Shown here: positions 48,065 through 56,741 of the stretch, piece by piece | Layout of the letters: every line of letters begins with the position of its first letter | Numbering within the stretch: the stretch's first letter is position 1 | Notes under the pieces: generated by a model | Seen by the model: only the letters and a program-made list of their open reading frames with translations | What the model was told of the DNA's origin: nothing | Database searches by the model: none | Made by a program: the position numbers and the translations under genes | NCBI RefSeq assembly: GCF_014055025.1 | Contig: NZ_CP059571.1 | Span: 186,001-250,000, forward strand | DNA length: 64,000 bases | From: Neisseria bacilliformis | GTDB taxonomy: Bacteria > Pseudomonadota > Gammaproteobacteria > Burkholderiales > Neisseriaceae | Direction of reading: 5' to 3'

Positions 48065-48170
48065 TCTAGTGAAATAAAAGAAGAAATCTACGGCGTTGCT
48101 GCGCCTTGCCGTATTACGCATACTGTCTGCGGCTTGCTGCCTTGTATCTTTCTTCTTTTATTTCACTATA
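48065..48170. repeat. Correia repeat enclosed element (CREE-like)
   Basis: About 106 bases bounded by inverted repeats: TCTAGTGAAATAAAAGAAG at the left and TCTTTTATTTCACTATA at the right, with TA at the right end. The inside (CTACGGCGTTGCTGCGCCTT, TACTGTCTGCGGC) matches the Correia core in reverse. Size fits the short CREE class. TATAAA at its right edge with TTGTAT 19 bases upstream may form an outward promoter for the ligase gene 33 bases on. Confidence 0.85.
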
Positions 48171-48202
48171 AAATCGCCGTTTTCCAAGAATAAGAAAACG
48201 CC

Positions 48203-49897
48203 ATGTACCCGCTCACCGAAATCCTCTCCCCAACCCTGCCGCAAACCGACCTGACCGCCGCCGCGCCGAATCTGACCCGCGCGGATTTTAACGGCGCGGT
48301 ATTCGCGCTTTCAGGCCGTCTGAAAACAGCGGGCATCCGCTCGGCCGCGCTGTGGTTTGACGATGCCGCGCTGTTTGCCTGCGCGGTGCTGGCGGTGTGG
48401 CATTCGGGGGCGCGGGCGTTGCTGCTGCCGAACACGGCGCGGGAGAATCTCGAATGGGGCGGCACGGCGGATGTTTTGCTGACTGACGCGCAAGAGTCGT
48501 TTTCAGACGACACCGGCAAACCGCTTCACATATGGCATCTGCCCGAGATCATGAGGTCGTCTGAAAGCCGTCAGGCAAACCCTTGCAAAGACTGGCGCAT
48601 TGCCGACACCGCCGAGGCGCATTTGAAAACCTCCGGCTCGAGCGGCAACGCGCAAATCATCGTCAAAACCGCCGCGCAGATGCAGGCCGAAGCCTTAACG
48701 CTGGCCGCCGCGCTGCCTTTTGACGGCCAAACCGTGGTCGGCAGCGTGTCGCCGCAGCATATGTACGGCTTCACTTTCCGCTTCGCGCTGGCTCTGACAA
48801 CGGGTTGGACGATGGCGCGGACGCAGGCGGTGTATCCCGAAAACCTGCTCGCGGCCACAGCGGCGCACAACCAAGCCGTGTGGATTGCCAGCCCCGCCGT
48901 GCTCAACCGCATGGGAGAAAACCGCGACCGGCGCGTGTTGCAGCGGGTGGCGGGCATCGTGTCGGCGGGCGGCGCACTGCCCGAAGCGACGGCGGCGGCG
49001 TTGGCAGAATGCGCCGTGCGGCCTTTTGAAATTTACGGCAGCACCGAAACGGGCGTGATTGCCTCGCGGCGCGGCGGCGAAGTGTGGCAGGCGTTTGACG
49101 GCGTGTCGTTCGGGCAGGATGCGGATGGCGCGTTGTGGGCAGATTCGCCGTGGGCAACGCGCGTGCAAACGGCGGATTTGGTCGAACCGCGCGACAAAGG
49201 CTTTGTGCTATTGGGGCGCAAAGACCGCATCATCAAGCTGGAAGACAAGCGCGTTTCGCTCACGCAGATCGAACACAGCCTGCTGCGCCACGAATGGATT
49301 GCCGACGCGCATTGCGCCCTGCATCCGCAGCACGGCCGCATCGCCGTGTGGGCGGCCTTAAACGATACGGGCATCGCCGCGCTGCGCGATAAGGGGCGGG
49401 CGGCTGTGGCCGACGCGCTCAAACGCCATCTGGCCGCCTCGCTCGACAAAACCGCCCTGCCGCGCTACTGGCGTTTTGCCGACACGCTGCCGCGCAACGC
49501 CCAAGCTAAAATTGCCACTGCCGATTTTCAGACGGCCTTTACCGTGCCGCAAACCGCGCCGCTGTGGGCGGATGCCGAAACGCTTTCAGACGGCCATGCC
49601 GCGTTTGCCGGCCGCGTGCCGCTCGATTTGGCGTATTTCGGCGGGCATTTCGCCTCGTTCCCGCTGGTGCCGGGCGTGGTCGAGCTGCAATGGGTGCGCG
49701 ATTTGGCGGCGCGTTATCCGTGGGGAAATCAGCGCGTCGTGCGCGTGGAAAACCTGAAATACCAGCAGTTTGTCCGCCCGCACGACGAAATCCGCATCGG
49801 GCTGCAATACGATGCGGAAAAAAACAAGCTCGCGTTTAAAATCGCCGCCGAAGACCAACCCTGCGCCTCGGGGCGGATTGTGTTTGAGGCCGTCTGA
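48203..49897 (+). CDS. fused acyl/aryl-ACP ligase and hotdog dehydratase (ApeH-ApeI type)
   Basis: 564 residues in two domains. Residues 1 to about 440 are an adenylate-forming ligase: phosphate loop TSGSSGNAQIIVK (143-155), YGSTETGVIASR, and the hinge GRKDRIIKLEDKRVSL. Residues about 461-564 are a hotdog dehydratase with His482 in YFGGHFASFPLVPGVVELQW, the FabA/FabZ-type active site. In many aryl polyene clusters these are separate genes. The ligase would activate the aromatic starter for the ACP. Lies directly downstream of a CREE. The last EAV and stop come from a DUS. Confidence 0.88.
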   Translation: MYPLTEILSPTLPQTDLTAAAPNLTRADFNGAVFALSGRLKTAGIRSAALWFDDAALFACAVLAVWHSGARALLLPNTARENLEWGGTADVLLTDAQESFSDDTGKPLHIWHLPEIMRSSESRQANPCKDWRIADTAEAHLKTSGSSGNAQIIVKTAAQMQAEALTLAAALPFDGQTVVGSVSPQHMYGFTFRFALALTTGWTMARTQAVYPENLLAATAAHNQAVWIASPAVLNRMGENRDRRVLQRVAGIVSAGGALPEATAAALAECAVRPFEIYGSTETGVIASRRGGEVWQAFDGVSFGQDADGALWADSPWATRVQTADLVEPRDKGFVLLGRKDRIIKLEDKRVSLTQIEHSLLRHEWIADAHCALHPQHGRIAVWAALNDTGIAALRDKGRAAVADALKRHLAASLDKTALPRYWRFADTLPRNAQAKIATADFQTAFTVPQTAPLWADAETLSDGHAAFAGRVPLDLAYFGGHFASFPLVPGVVELQWVRDLAARYPWGNQRVVRVENLKYQQFVRPHDEIRIGLQYDAEKNKLAFKIAAEDQPCASGRIVFEAV

Positions 49898-49901
49898 AAA
49901 A

Positions 49902-49992
49902 GCAGGGTGGGTCTCGACCTGCCATTTTCAGACGGCCTTATTGGCTGCATTTGAAGAAAAAACCTTAATCGGTGGGTCAAGACCCACCCTAC
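49902..49992. repeat. GCAGGGTGGGTC...GACCCACCCTAC repeat with DUS inside
   Basis: Outer arms GCAGGGTGGGTCTCGACC and GGTGGGTCAAGACCCACC match the repeat at 14112-14169; here a DUS (TTTTCAGACGGCCT) and other sequence fill the middle. Confidence 0.75.
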
Positions 49993-50086
49993 ATGAACAC
50001 GGCGCAAAGGGCGTAACCATTTTGGGCTTGTAGCCGCAAAGGCCGTCTGAAACCACACCAGCATTGAAAACAAAGGAGAAAATCCG

Positions 50087-51175
50087 ATGAAACTTTTTCC
50101 CGCATTGGAACAACGCTATTCGCAGGAGCATCAAACCGCAGGCGAGGCGCAGCGGCTGGCGCAGGAAATCGCCTTCGCGCCGGTGGTGTTTCAGGTATCG
50201 CGCCTGATGGTGAAACACGGCGTGTTCGCGCTGTTGAACGACCATCCAGACGGCCTCACGCAGGATGAAATCGTCGAAAAAACAGGGTTGGGCGCATACG
50301 CCGCGCAGGTACTGCTCGAAGCCTCGCTCTCCATCGGCACGGTTCACACCCGCGACCACCGCTTTTTCCTCAGCAAAGCGGGCTGGTTTCTGCTCAAAGA
50401 CAAAATGACCCGCGTCAACATGGATTTTGTGCAGGAAATCTGCTATCGGGGCTTGTTTGATTTGGAAAAAACGCTGCAAACGGGCAAACCCGAGGGGCTC
50501 AAAGTGTTCGGCGGCTGGCCGACCATTTACGAGGGTTTGTCCTCGCTGCCGCATGAGGCGCAAACCGCGTGGTTCGGCTTTGACCATTATTATTCCGACA
50601 ACGCCTTTGCCGAAGCCCTGCAAACCGTGTTCGCCCGCCCCGTAAAAAAACTGCTTGATGTCGGCGGCAACACCGGCCGCTGGGCCTTGCAGTGTGTCAC
50701 GTTCAATCCCGAAGTCGAAGTAACCATTATGGACTTGCCCCAGCAAATCGGCCTGATGCGCGAAGCCGTGCGCGGCCAAACGGGCGCACAGCGCATCCAC
50801 GGCCACCCCGCCGACCTGCTCGACCCGAACGTGCCGTTTCCCACCGGCTTTGACGCGATTTGGATGAGCCAGTTTCTCGACTGCTTCTCCGAAGCCGAGG
50901 CAACCGGCATCCTTGCGCGCGCCGCCCGCTCGATGAGCGGGCACACCCGCCTTTACATCATGGAGCCGTTTTGGGACAGACAACGCTACGAAACCGCCGC
51001 CTATTGCCTCACCATGACCAGCCTCTACTTCACCGCGATGGCCAACGGCAACAGCAAAATCTACCACTCCGAAGACATGATGCGCTGCGCCCGCAACGCC
51101 GGTTTGCAAATCGAGCAGATTTCAGACGGCCTCGGCTTGGGACACAGCATCCTGCACTGCGTGAAAGCCGCTTGA
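50087..51175 (+). CDS. SAM-dependent methyltransferase (O-methyltransferase type)
   Basis: A 362-residue methyltransferase with an N-terminal winged-helix dimerisation domain (residues 1 to about 100; FALLNDHPDGLTQDEIVEKTGL) and a C-terminal Rossmann domain. SAM motif I is LDVGGNTGRW (about residues 189-198) and MEPFWDRQRYE lies later, as in plant-type O-methyltransferases. In aryl polyene pathways a methyltransferase modifies the aromatic head group. AAAGGAGA lies 8 bases before the ATG. A DUS is read in reverse in frame near the C-terminus (QISDGLGLG). Confidence 0.87.
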   Translation: MKLFPALEQRYSQEHQTAGEAQRLAQEIAFAPVVFQVSRLMVKHGVFALLNDHPDGLTQDEIVEKTGLGAYAAQVLLEASLSIGTVHTRDHRFFLSKAGWFLLKDKMTRVNMDFVQEICYRGLFDLEKTLQTGKPEGLKVFGGWPTIYEGLSSLPHEAQTAWFGFDHYYSDNAFAEALQTVFARPVKKLLDVGGNTGRWALQCVTFNPEVEVTIMDLPQQIGLMREAVRGQTGAQRIHGHPADLLDPNVPFPTGFDAIWMSQFLDCFSEAEATGILARAARSMSGHTRLYIMEPFWDRQRYETAAYCLTMTSLYFTAMANGNSKIYHSEDMMRCARNAGLQIEQISDGLGLGHSILHCVKAA

Positions 51176-51192
51176 AAAAGGCCGTCTGAAAC

Positions 51193-51903
51193 ATGAAAAC
51201 CCTCGCCCTGATTCCCCACTACAACCACCCCGACACCGTCGGGCGCGTCGCCCATGCCCTGCGCGGTTTTGATTTGGACGTGCTGATTGTGGACGACGGC
51301 TCGAGCCCCGACAGCCGCGCCGTGCTGCAAGATTTGGTTTCAGACGGCATCCGCGTCATATTCCGCCCCGCCAACGGCGGCAAAGGCGCGGCGGTGAAAA
51401 CCGGTTTGAAATACGCCGAAGAACACGGCTACACCCACGTTTTGCAGGTCGATGCAGACGGCCAGCACAACCTCGCCGACACGCCCAAGCTGCTCGAAGC
51501 CGCCGCCGGGCATCCCGAAGCCGTAATCTGCGGCTGGCCGCAATACGGCAGCGATGCGCCCAAAGCGCGGCTTTACGGGCGCAAAATCACTGATTTTTGG
51601 AACATGCTGCACACCGGCTCGCGCGACATCAAAGACGGCATGTGCGGCTTCCGCCTCTACCCGCTTCCCGCCGCGCTGGCCGTAGTGCGCGAAGAAACCG
51701 TGGGCGACCGTATGGACTTCGACACCGAAATCCTCATCCGCCTCTACTGGCGCGGCGTGAAACCCGTGTGGATACCCACCCCCGTCCGATACGGCGCGTG
51801 CGGCGTTTCCCATTTCCACCGCTGGCACGACAACATCCGCATCGCCAAAATGCACTGCCGCCTGTGCGTCGAACAAATACGGCGCAGGCTGCTTGGCCGC
51901 TAA
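51193..51903 (+). CDS. family 2 glycosyltransferase of the aryl-polyene-type cluster
   Basis: 236 residues, GT-A fold. VLIVDDGSSPDS (about residues 34-45) and the DxD motif in LQVDADGQHN (about 91-100) are present, with NGGKGAAVKTGL between. No transmembrane anchor. The gene begins 17 bases after the methyltransferase gene, with a DUS in the gap. Target may be the polyene-lipid or its glycolipid anchor. Confidence 0.87.
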   Translation: MKTLALIPHYNHPDTVGRVAHALRGFDLDVLIVDDGSSPDSRAVLQDLVSDGIRVIFRPANGGKGAAVKTGLKYAEEHGYTHVLQVDADGQHNLADTPKLLEAAAGHPEAVICGWPQYGSDAPKARLYGRKITDFWNMLHTGSRDIKDGMCGFRLYPLPAALAVVREETVGDRMDFDTEILIRLYWRGVKPVWIPTPVRYGACGVSHFHRWHDNIRIAKMHCRLCVEQIRRRLLGR

Positions 51904-52151
51904 ACCCTGTTTCAGACGGCCTCCATTGCGTCATTTGCCCCGCGCAGGGTGTGTGGCGCAGCCACGCACGCGGTTTCAGAATCCGTCGGCAGAAAACATG
52001 GCAAGGCTTGAAATTCGGCGCGTATAAAAATTTCAGACGGCCTTTTATTCCGCCCAAACCGCCAAACACGCTTTTTTTGCTATTATTCCCCGCCAAGACG
52101 GCGCAGCCGGACAAGAGGCCGTCTGAAAAGGCTTCCGAGAATCCCCGCCCC
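51904..52151. repeat. repeat-filled spacer
   Basis: DUS at about 51911 and 52033, a CAGGGTGTGTGGCGCAG palindrome (51945-51978), and a DUS at about 52118. TATTAT (52080-52085) may be a -10 for the next gene. No gene supported. Confidence 0.65.
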
Positions 52152-53090
52152 ATGACCGCCAACCACCCCGCCCACTGGACGCGCGACAAAGAGCGCGGCA
52201 CCCCCTTCGTCCTCACCATCGCCACCCTGATGGTGCGCCACCTGCCGCCCCTGCTGATGGCCTTCTGCACCCGCGCCATCGTCTTCTACTTCTACCTCAC
52301 CGCCCCCAAACAGCGGCGCAACATCGCCCGCTACCAAGGCCGTCTGAAAACCGCCTGCCCCGACGCCCCTCTGCCCGCGCGCTTCCCCGTTTTGCGCCAG
52401 TTTGTCGGCTTCGGCGAACTCGTCTGCGACCGCCTCGCCGTGTGGCAGGGCAAAATCCGCTACGAAGACCTAATTGTCGACGACCCCGACGACATCTCCG
52501 GCCAAATCGACACCCCCGGCCGGCGCGGCCAGATACTCGTCTGCTCCCACATCGGCAACGCCGAAATCTGCCGTGCCCTCGCCCCGCACCACCCCCGCTT
52601 CAAACTCAACGTCCTCATCCACAGCCGCCACGCCGCCGTCCTCAACGGCGCGCTGCGCAAACTCGGCGCGGACGAAATCAGCCTCATCCAAGTAACCGAA
52701 CTCGACGCCGGCACCATGCTCCTGCTGCACCAAAAACTCGAAGCCGGCGAATGGATCGCCGTCGCCGCCGACCGCGAACCCCTGCGCGGCGGCAAAACCG
52801 TCCCCGTCCGCTTCCTCGGCGCGGATGCCGACCTGCCCCAGGGCGCGTGGCTTTTGGCCGCCCTGCTCAAAGCCCAAACCAACACCCTCTTCTGCCTGCG
52901 CGAAAACGGCCGCTACCGCCTGCGCGTGCGCCGCTTCGCCGACGCCGCCCGCTGGACGCGCGCCGGACGCGCCCAAGCCGTGCGCGAAGCCGCCCAACGC
53001 TACGCCCGCGAAATGGAAACCGTCTGCGCCGCCCACCCGCTGCAATGGTTCAACTTCTTCGATTTTTGGAAAGACGGGGACACACCGTGA
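52152..53090 (+). CDS. LpxL/HtrB-like acyltransferase of the aryl-polyene-type cluster
   Basis: 312 residues, lipid A lauroyl-acyltransferase family (LPLAT type 2). The catalytic-region HX4E is in CSHIGNAEICRAL (about residues 131-143), and VAADREPLRGGK follows near residue 197. Two hydrophobic stretches at about 20-50 anchor it to the inner membrane. A DUS is in frame near residue 63 (QGRLKTA). It overlaps the thioesterase gene (GTGA). Confidence 0.85.
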   Translation: MTANHPAHWTRDKERGTPFVLTIATLMVRHLPPLLMAFCTRAIVFYFYLTAPKQRRNIARYQGRLKTACPDAPLPARFPVLRQFVGFGELVCDRLAVWQGKIRYEDLIVDDPDDISGQIDTPGRRGQILVCSHIGNAEICRALAPHHPRFKLNVLIHSRHAAVLNGALRKLGADEISLIQVTELDAGTMLLLHQKLEAGEWIAVAADREPLRGGKTVPVRFLGADADLPQGAWLLAALLKAQTNTLFCLRENGRYRLRVRRFADAARWTRAGRAQAVREAAQRYAREMETVCAAHPLQWFNFFDFWKDGDTP

Positions 53091-53527
53091 ACAAACACAT
53101 CTACTGCCGCCACAGCCACGAGCTCGAAATCCCCTTTTTCGACGTCGACCCCATGAACATCGTCTGGCACGGCAACTACGTCAAATACCTCGAAACCGCC
53201 CGCTGCGCGTTTTTAAGCAGCATCGGCTACGACTACACCGAAATGGCGCGGCAGGGCTGCGGCTGGCCCATCGTCAAAATCGACCTCAAATACATCCGCC
53301 CCGCCCGCTTCGGCCAGAAAATCCGCATCGACATGGAAATCGTCGAAATCGAAAGCTGCCTGCGCATCGCCTACACCATCCGCGATGCAGCCAGCGGCGA
53401 AAAACTCACCCGCGCCACCACCACCCAGGCCGCCGTGTCCGTCGCCACGGGCGAAATGCAGTTCCAAACCCCTGCAAGCTGGCTCGAAGCCGTCAAACGC
53501 CATCCGACATTCAAAGAGGCCGTCTGA
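53087..53527 (+). CDS. acyl-CoA/ACP thioesterase (4HBT, hotdog) of the aryl-polyene-type cluster
   Basis: 146 residues. EIPFFDVDPMNIVWHGNYVKYLETAR (about residues 12-37) carries the Asp of the 4-hydroxybenzoyl-CoA thioesterase family. The start is GTG at 53087, overlapping the acyltransferase stop by 4 bases. Likely releases or edits ACP-bound chains. Final EAV and stop from a DUS. Confidence 0.88.
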   Translation: MNKHIYCRHSHELEIPFFDVDPMNIVWHGNYVKYLETARCAFLSSIGYDYTEMARQGCGWPIVKIDLKYIRPARFGQKIRIDMEIVEIESCLRIAYTIRDAASGEKLTRATTTQAAVSVATGEMQFQTPASWLEAVKRHPTFKEAV

Positions 53528-53588
53528 AAAACACAAAACCCGTTTTTGGCTGCACCGAAGCTGCGCTTTCAGACGGCCTCTGCCGCTA

Positions 53589-53622
53589 AGGTAGGGTGTG
53601 TCGCCCCAGCGACGCACGCGTT
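53589..53622. repeat. GGTAGGGTGTGTCGCC palindrome between thioesterase and LolA-like genes
   Basis: GGTAGGGTGTGTCGCCCC and GCGACGCACGCGTTCC form one copy of the dispersed palindrome; an inverted DUS pair (about 53517-53580) precedes it and a DUS at about 53640 follows. Confidence 0.75.
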
Positions 53623-53679
53623 CCCCGCCCGCCGGCACAAAGGCCGTCTGAAAAAAAAACCAACCCGAAAGGAAACCCC

Positions 53680-54273
53680 ATGAAAAAAAACCTCGCCGCC
53701 GCCATTCTCGCCCTTGCCGCCGCCCCCGCCGCGTGGGCGTTTTCCACCGCCGAGCTGGCGCAAACCCTGCAAAAACCCGCCAACGTGCAGGGCGCGTTTA
53801 CCCAGCAGCGTTACCTCAAATCCCTCACCAAACCCATGACCACCGGCGGCAGATTCACCCTCGTGCCGAAAAAAGGGCTGCTCTGGCAGATGCAGAAGCC
53901 GTTTGAAACCACCCTGCGCGTGCGCGCCGACGGCATCATGCAGTGGAACGGCAAAACATGGAGCAACCCCAACGCCGGCAAAATCGGCCAAACCCGCCAA
54001 ATCAAACTGTTTTTGGACCTGCTCGGCGGCGACACGCAGGGCTTGGAAAAACAGTTCGAGCTCTCACTCGCCGGCACGGAAAAACAATGGACGCTGCATC
54101 TCACCCCCAAAACCGCCGTTACCCGCCAGATTTTCAACCGCATCGACATCAGCGGCGACAGCGTGGTGCGCAAAATCGAACTCGACGAAAAACAGGGCGA
54201 CCGCACCGTCATGCGCTTCGAGCAGGTGCAAACCGGCAAACCCCTGGACACCTTCGCCAAACAAGCCCTCTGA
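53680..54273 (+). CDS. LolA-like periplasmic carrier of the aryl-polyene-type cluster
   Basis: 197 residues. Signal peptide MKKNLAAAILALAAAPAAWA (cut after about residue 20). QGAFTQQRYLKSLTKPMTTGGRF and KGLLWQMQKPFETTLRV match the LolA-like family of lipoprotein or lipid carriers. In aryl polyene clusters such a protein is thought to carry the lipid-linked polyene to the outer membrane, usually with an MMPL exporter encoded next; here the following gene is ribF. AAAGGA precedes the ATG. Confidence 0.88.
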   Translation: MKKNLAAAILALAAAPAAWAFSTAELAQTLQKPANVQGAFTQQRYLKSLTKPMTTGGRFTLVPKKGLLWQMQKPFETTLRVRADGIMQWNGKTWSNPNAGKIGQTRQIKLFLDLLGGDTQGLEKQFELSLAGTEKQWTLHLTPKTAVTRQIFNRIDISGDSVVRKIELDEKQGDRTVMRFEQVQTGKPLDTFAKQAL

Positions 54274-54428
54274 ACCGGCGCAAAGCCAAGAGGCCGTCCC
54301 CGCCTACGCGGGGATGACGTTTCTGAACGCGCGGCATCGGCGCGGCCGCAACCCGTTTTGCAGGTTTTCACAAAGCCCCGCGCCAATCCGTTTACAATAA
54401 ACGTTTTCCCACGCATGAGCCGTTTGTT

Positions 54429-55352
54429 ATGAAGATTTTTCCCGGAGACACGCCGCCGCCCGCCACGCCCGCCGCCGTTACCATCGGCAATTTCGACGGC
54501 GTGCATTTGGGGCATCTGCACATTCTGCAACGGCTCAGGGCCGAGGCGGACGCGCGGGGCTTGGCCGCCGCCGCCGTGGTGTTCGAGCCGCAGCCGGCGG
54601 AATTTTTCGCCCGCGTCTCGGGGCGCGAGCCGCCGCCGCGCCTCACGCCGCTGCGCGACAAGCTGCGGCTGCTGCGCGAGAGCGGCTGCGTCGATGCGGT
54701 GCGCGTTTTGCGCTTCAACCGCGCCTTTTCGCAGATGTCCGCCGAAGGTTTTATCGATACGGTTTTGCGCCGCGATTTGCACACGCGCTATCTTTTGGTG
54801 GGCGACGATTTCCGTTTCGGGCAGGGGCGCGCCGGCGATTTCGGCCTGCTGGCGGCGCAGGCGGATTTCGTTACCGAGCAGACGCCGAGCATCCTGATTG
54901 CGGGCGAACGCGCCAGCAGCACCGCCGTGCGCGGCCTGTTGCAGGCGGGGCGGCTGGACGAGGCGCGGCGCGTGTCGGGGCACGATTACACGCTGTCCGG
55001 CCGCGTTGTCCACGGTAAAAAACTCGGCCGCACGCTGGGCTGCCCCACGGCCAACATCCATCTGCCGCCGCACCGCTACGCGCTCTCGGGGGTGTTTGCG
55101 GTTGAAGCCGAAGGCCGCTTCGGCACGCGGCGCGGCGCGGCAAGCTTCGGCTTCAATCCGACGGTGGACGGCGGCGCGGTGCAAAAGCTGGAAGTGCACC
55201 TGATCGGTTTTTCCGGCAATTTGTACGGCGAACGGCTCACCGTGCGCTTTCTGCACAAGCTGCGCGACGAGGAGAAATTCTCGGGTTTGGACGAGCTGCG
55301 CGCGCGGATACACGAGGACATCGCGGCGGCGCGCAACTGGCAGGCCGTCTGA
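54429..55352 (+). CDS. ribF: bifunctional riboflavin kinase / FAD synthetase
   Basis: 307 residues. The N-terminal nucleotidyltransferase domain starts at TIGNFDGVHLGHLHIL (about residues 18-33); VGDDFRFGQGRAGD lies later. The C-terminal riboflavin kinase domain holds GRTLGCPTANIHLP (about residues 200-213) and SGVFAV. Makes FMN and FAD. Chromosomal housekeeping gene marking the right border of the pigment cluster. Final QAV and stop from a DUS. A truncated dRS3-like repeat (CCCCGCCTACGCGGGGATGA) lies at about 54299. Confidence 0.96.
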   Translation: MKIFPGDTPPPATPAAVTIGNFDGVHLGHLHILQRLRAEADARGLAAAAVVFEPQPAEFFARVSGREPPPRLTPLRDKLRLLRESGCVDAVRVLRFNRAFSQMSAEGFIDTVLRRDLHTRYLLVGDDFRFGQGRAGDFGLLAAQADFVTEQTPSILIAGERASSTAVRGLLQAGRLDEARRVSGHDYTLSGRVVHGKKLGRTLGCPTANIHLPPHRYALSGVFAVEAEGRFGTRRGAASFGFNPTVDGGAVQKLEVHLIGFSGNLYGERLTVRFLHKLRDEEKFSGLDELRARIHEDIAAARNWQAV

Positions 55353-55692
55353 AAAGGAGGCTGGCGGCAATCGGTGTGTTGGCGGCCGACGCAGATGCGG
55401 GGTGCGGCGTAGCCACGCATGCGGTTTCAGATGGTCTGAAACCTTCCAATCCTTCTCAACTATCATCATTCCCGCACAGGCGGGAATCTTGTTTGATATT
55501 AAAAAATTTATTTATAAACAAAATATTACTTAAATTTCACCAAGATTCCCGCCTGCGCGGGAATGACGTCGTTTAGCGGTATCTGGGGTTTTGCAAAGGT
55601 TTCTGCCTGCATTTGGATACTTGAACGGCAAAAGGCCGTCTGAAAACCGTTTGGTGCGGTTTTCAGACGGCCTGTTTGTTTGCGCGAAGTGT
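55353..55692. repeat. dRS3 pair (NIME) and inverted DUS between ribF and rpiA
   Basis: A CGGCGTAGCCACGCATGCGG palindrome is at about 55400-55430. ATTCCCGCACAGGCGGGAAT (55468-55487) and ATTCCCGCCTGCGCGGGAAT (55545-55564) are dRS3 units around a 57-base AT-rich spacer. An inverted DUS pair at 55632-55672 terminates rpiA. No gene in these 340 bases. Confidence 0.85.
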
Positions 55693-56361
55693 TTACACGC
55701 CGATTTTGATCACTTCCGCGCCGCCGGGGCGGGCGAGGATGAGGATGTCGGCGGTGTAGCGGGCGAAGAGGCCGTTTTCCACCACGCCGGGGATTTGGTT
55801 GATTTCGTCTTCCAGCGTGAGCGGGCGGGAAATGTCCAGGCCGGATACGTCGAGGATTTCGTTGCCGCTGTCGGTGGTGAAGCCGACGCGCAGCTGCGGC
55901 TCGCCGCCGAGTTTGAGCAGCTGGCGGGCGACGAGGGAGCGGGCGTGGGGGATGACTTCGACGGGCAGGGGGAATTTGCCGAGGCGGGCGACGTATTTGC
56001 TTTCGTCGGCGATGCAGACGAACAGGTCGGCCGTGCTGGCGACGATTTTTTCGCGCAGGAGCGCGCCGCCGCCGCCTTTGATCATTTGCAGCGAGTGGTT
56101 GACTTCGTCTGCGCCGTCGAAATAGGCGGCGACGCGCACGACGTCGGAGAGGGTTACTTCGGGGATGCCGTATTTTTCGAGCATGGCGGAGGTGGCGTTC
56201 GAGCTGCTCACCGCGCCTTTGACGGTTTTGCCGGAGGCGGCCAGTGCCTGAATGAAGTAGTTGACGGTGGAGCCGGTGCCGATGCCGATGTATTCGTCTT
56301 CGGGAACGAATTCGACGGCTTTCGCGCCGGCCATGCGTTTGAGATCGTCTTGCGCTGTCAT
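55693..56361 (-). CDS. rpiA: ribose-5-phosphate isomerase A
   Basis: 222 residues, interconverting ribose 5-phosphate and ribulose 5-phosphate. The phosphate loop [12 protein letters not shown] is near residue 27 and the active-site segments DGADEVN (about 78-84) and [11 protein letters not shown] (about 91-101) are intact. GGAG lies 6 bases before the ATG at 56361. Length is normal. Confidence 0.96.
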   Translation of the reverse strand: MTAQDDLKRMAGAKAVEFVPEDEYIGIGTGSTVNYFIQALAASGKTVKGAVSSSNATSAMLEKYGIPEVTLSDVVRVAAYFDGADEVNHSLQMIKGGGGALLREKIVASTADLFVCIADESKYVARLGKFPLPVEVIPHARSLVARQLLKLGGEPQLRVGFTTDSGNEILDVSGLDISRPLTLEDEINQIPGVVENGLFARYTADILILARPGGAEVIKIGV

Positions 56362-56741
56362 GTCTGCTCCTTGTTTGCCTGTTGTGTTTGGAAAAAATCT
56401 GCGGGCGAATCATAAACCGAAACGGGCGGTTTGGACAAAGCGGTGGCGGGAAAACGGCGCGGGTGTTTGACGGGGCGCAAAGGTGCGGGCAGAGGCCGTC
56501 TGAAAAACCGTTTTGCAGTTTTCAGACGGCCTCCGATAATTAGCCCGCATCCCGACCGAATATATGGGATAGGTAGGGTGTGCCGTCCCAAGACGGCGCA
56601 CATGGTCTTTGCCGTGCGGGGATTCCGCAACCGCGTGCGCGGCTGCGCCACACGCCTACACGGAGGCCGTCTGAAAAACGTGAAAACACTTTTTGGCTTC
56701 GCCGAAACTGCGTTTTCAGACGGCCTCTGTGTCTGCGGGGC
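56362..56741. repeat. repeat-rich 380-base spacer between rpiA and the CNP1-like gene
   Basis: Inverted DUS pair (about 56491-56532), GGTAGGGTGTGCCGTCCC-type palindrome (56571-56606), an inverted partner (56629-56665, ACCGCGTGCGCGGCTGCGCC), then an extended DUS hairpin (about 56661-56727) ending the CNP1-like gene. No gene supported. Confidence 0.75.
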
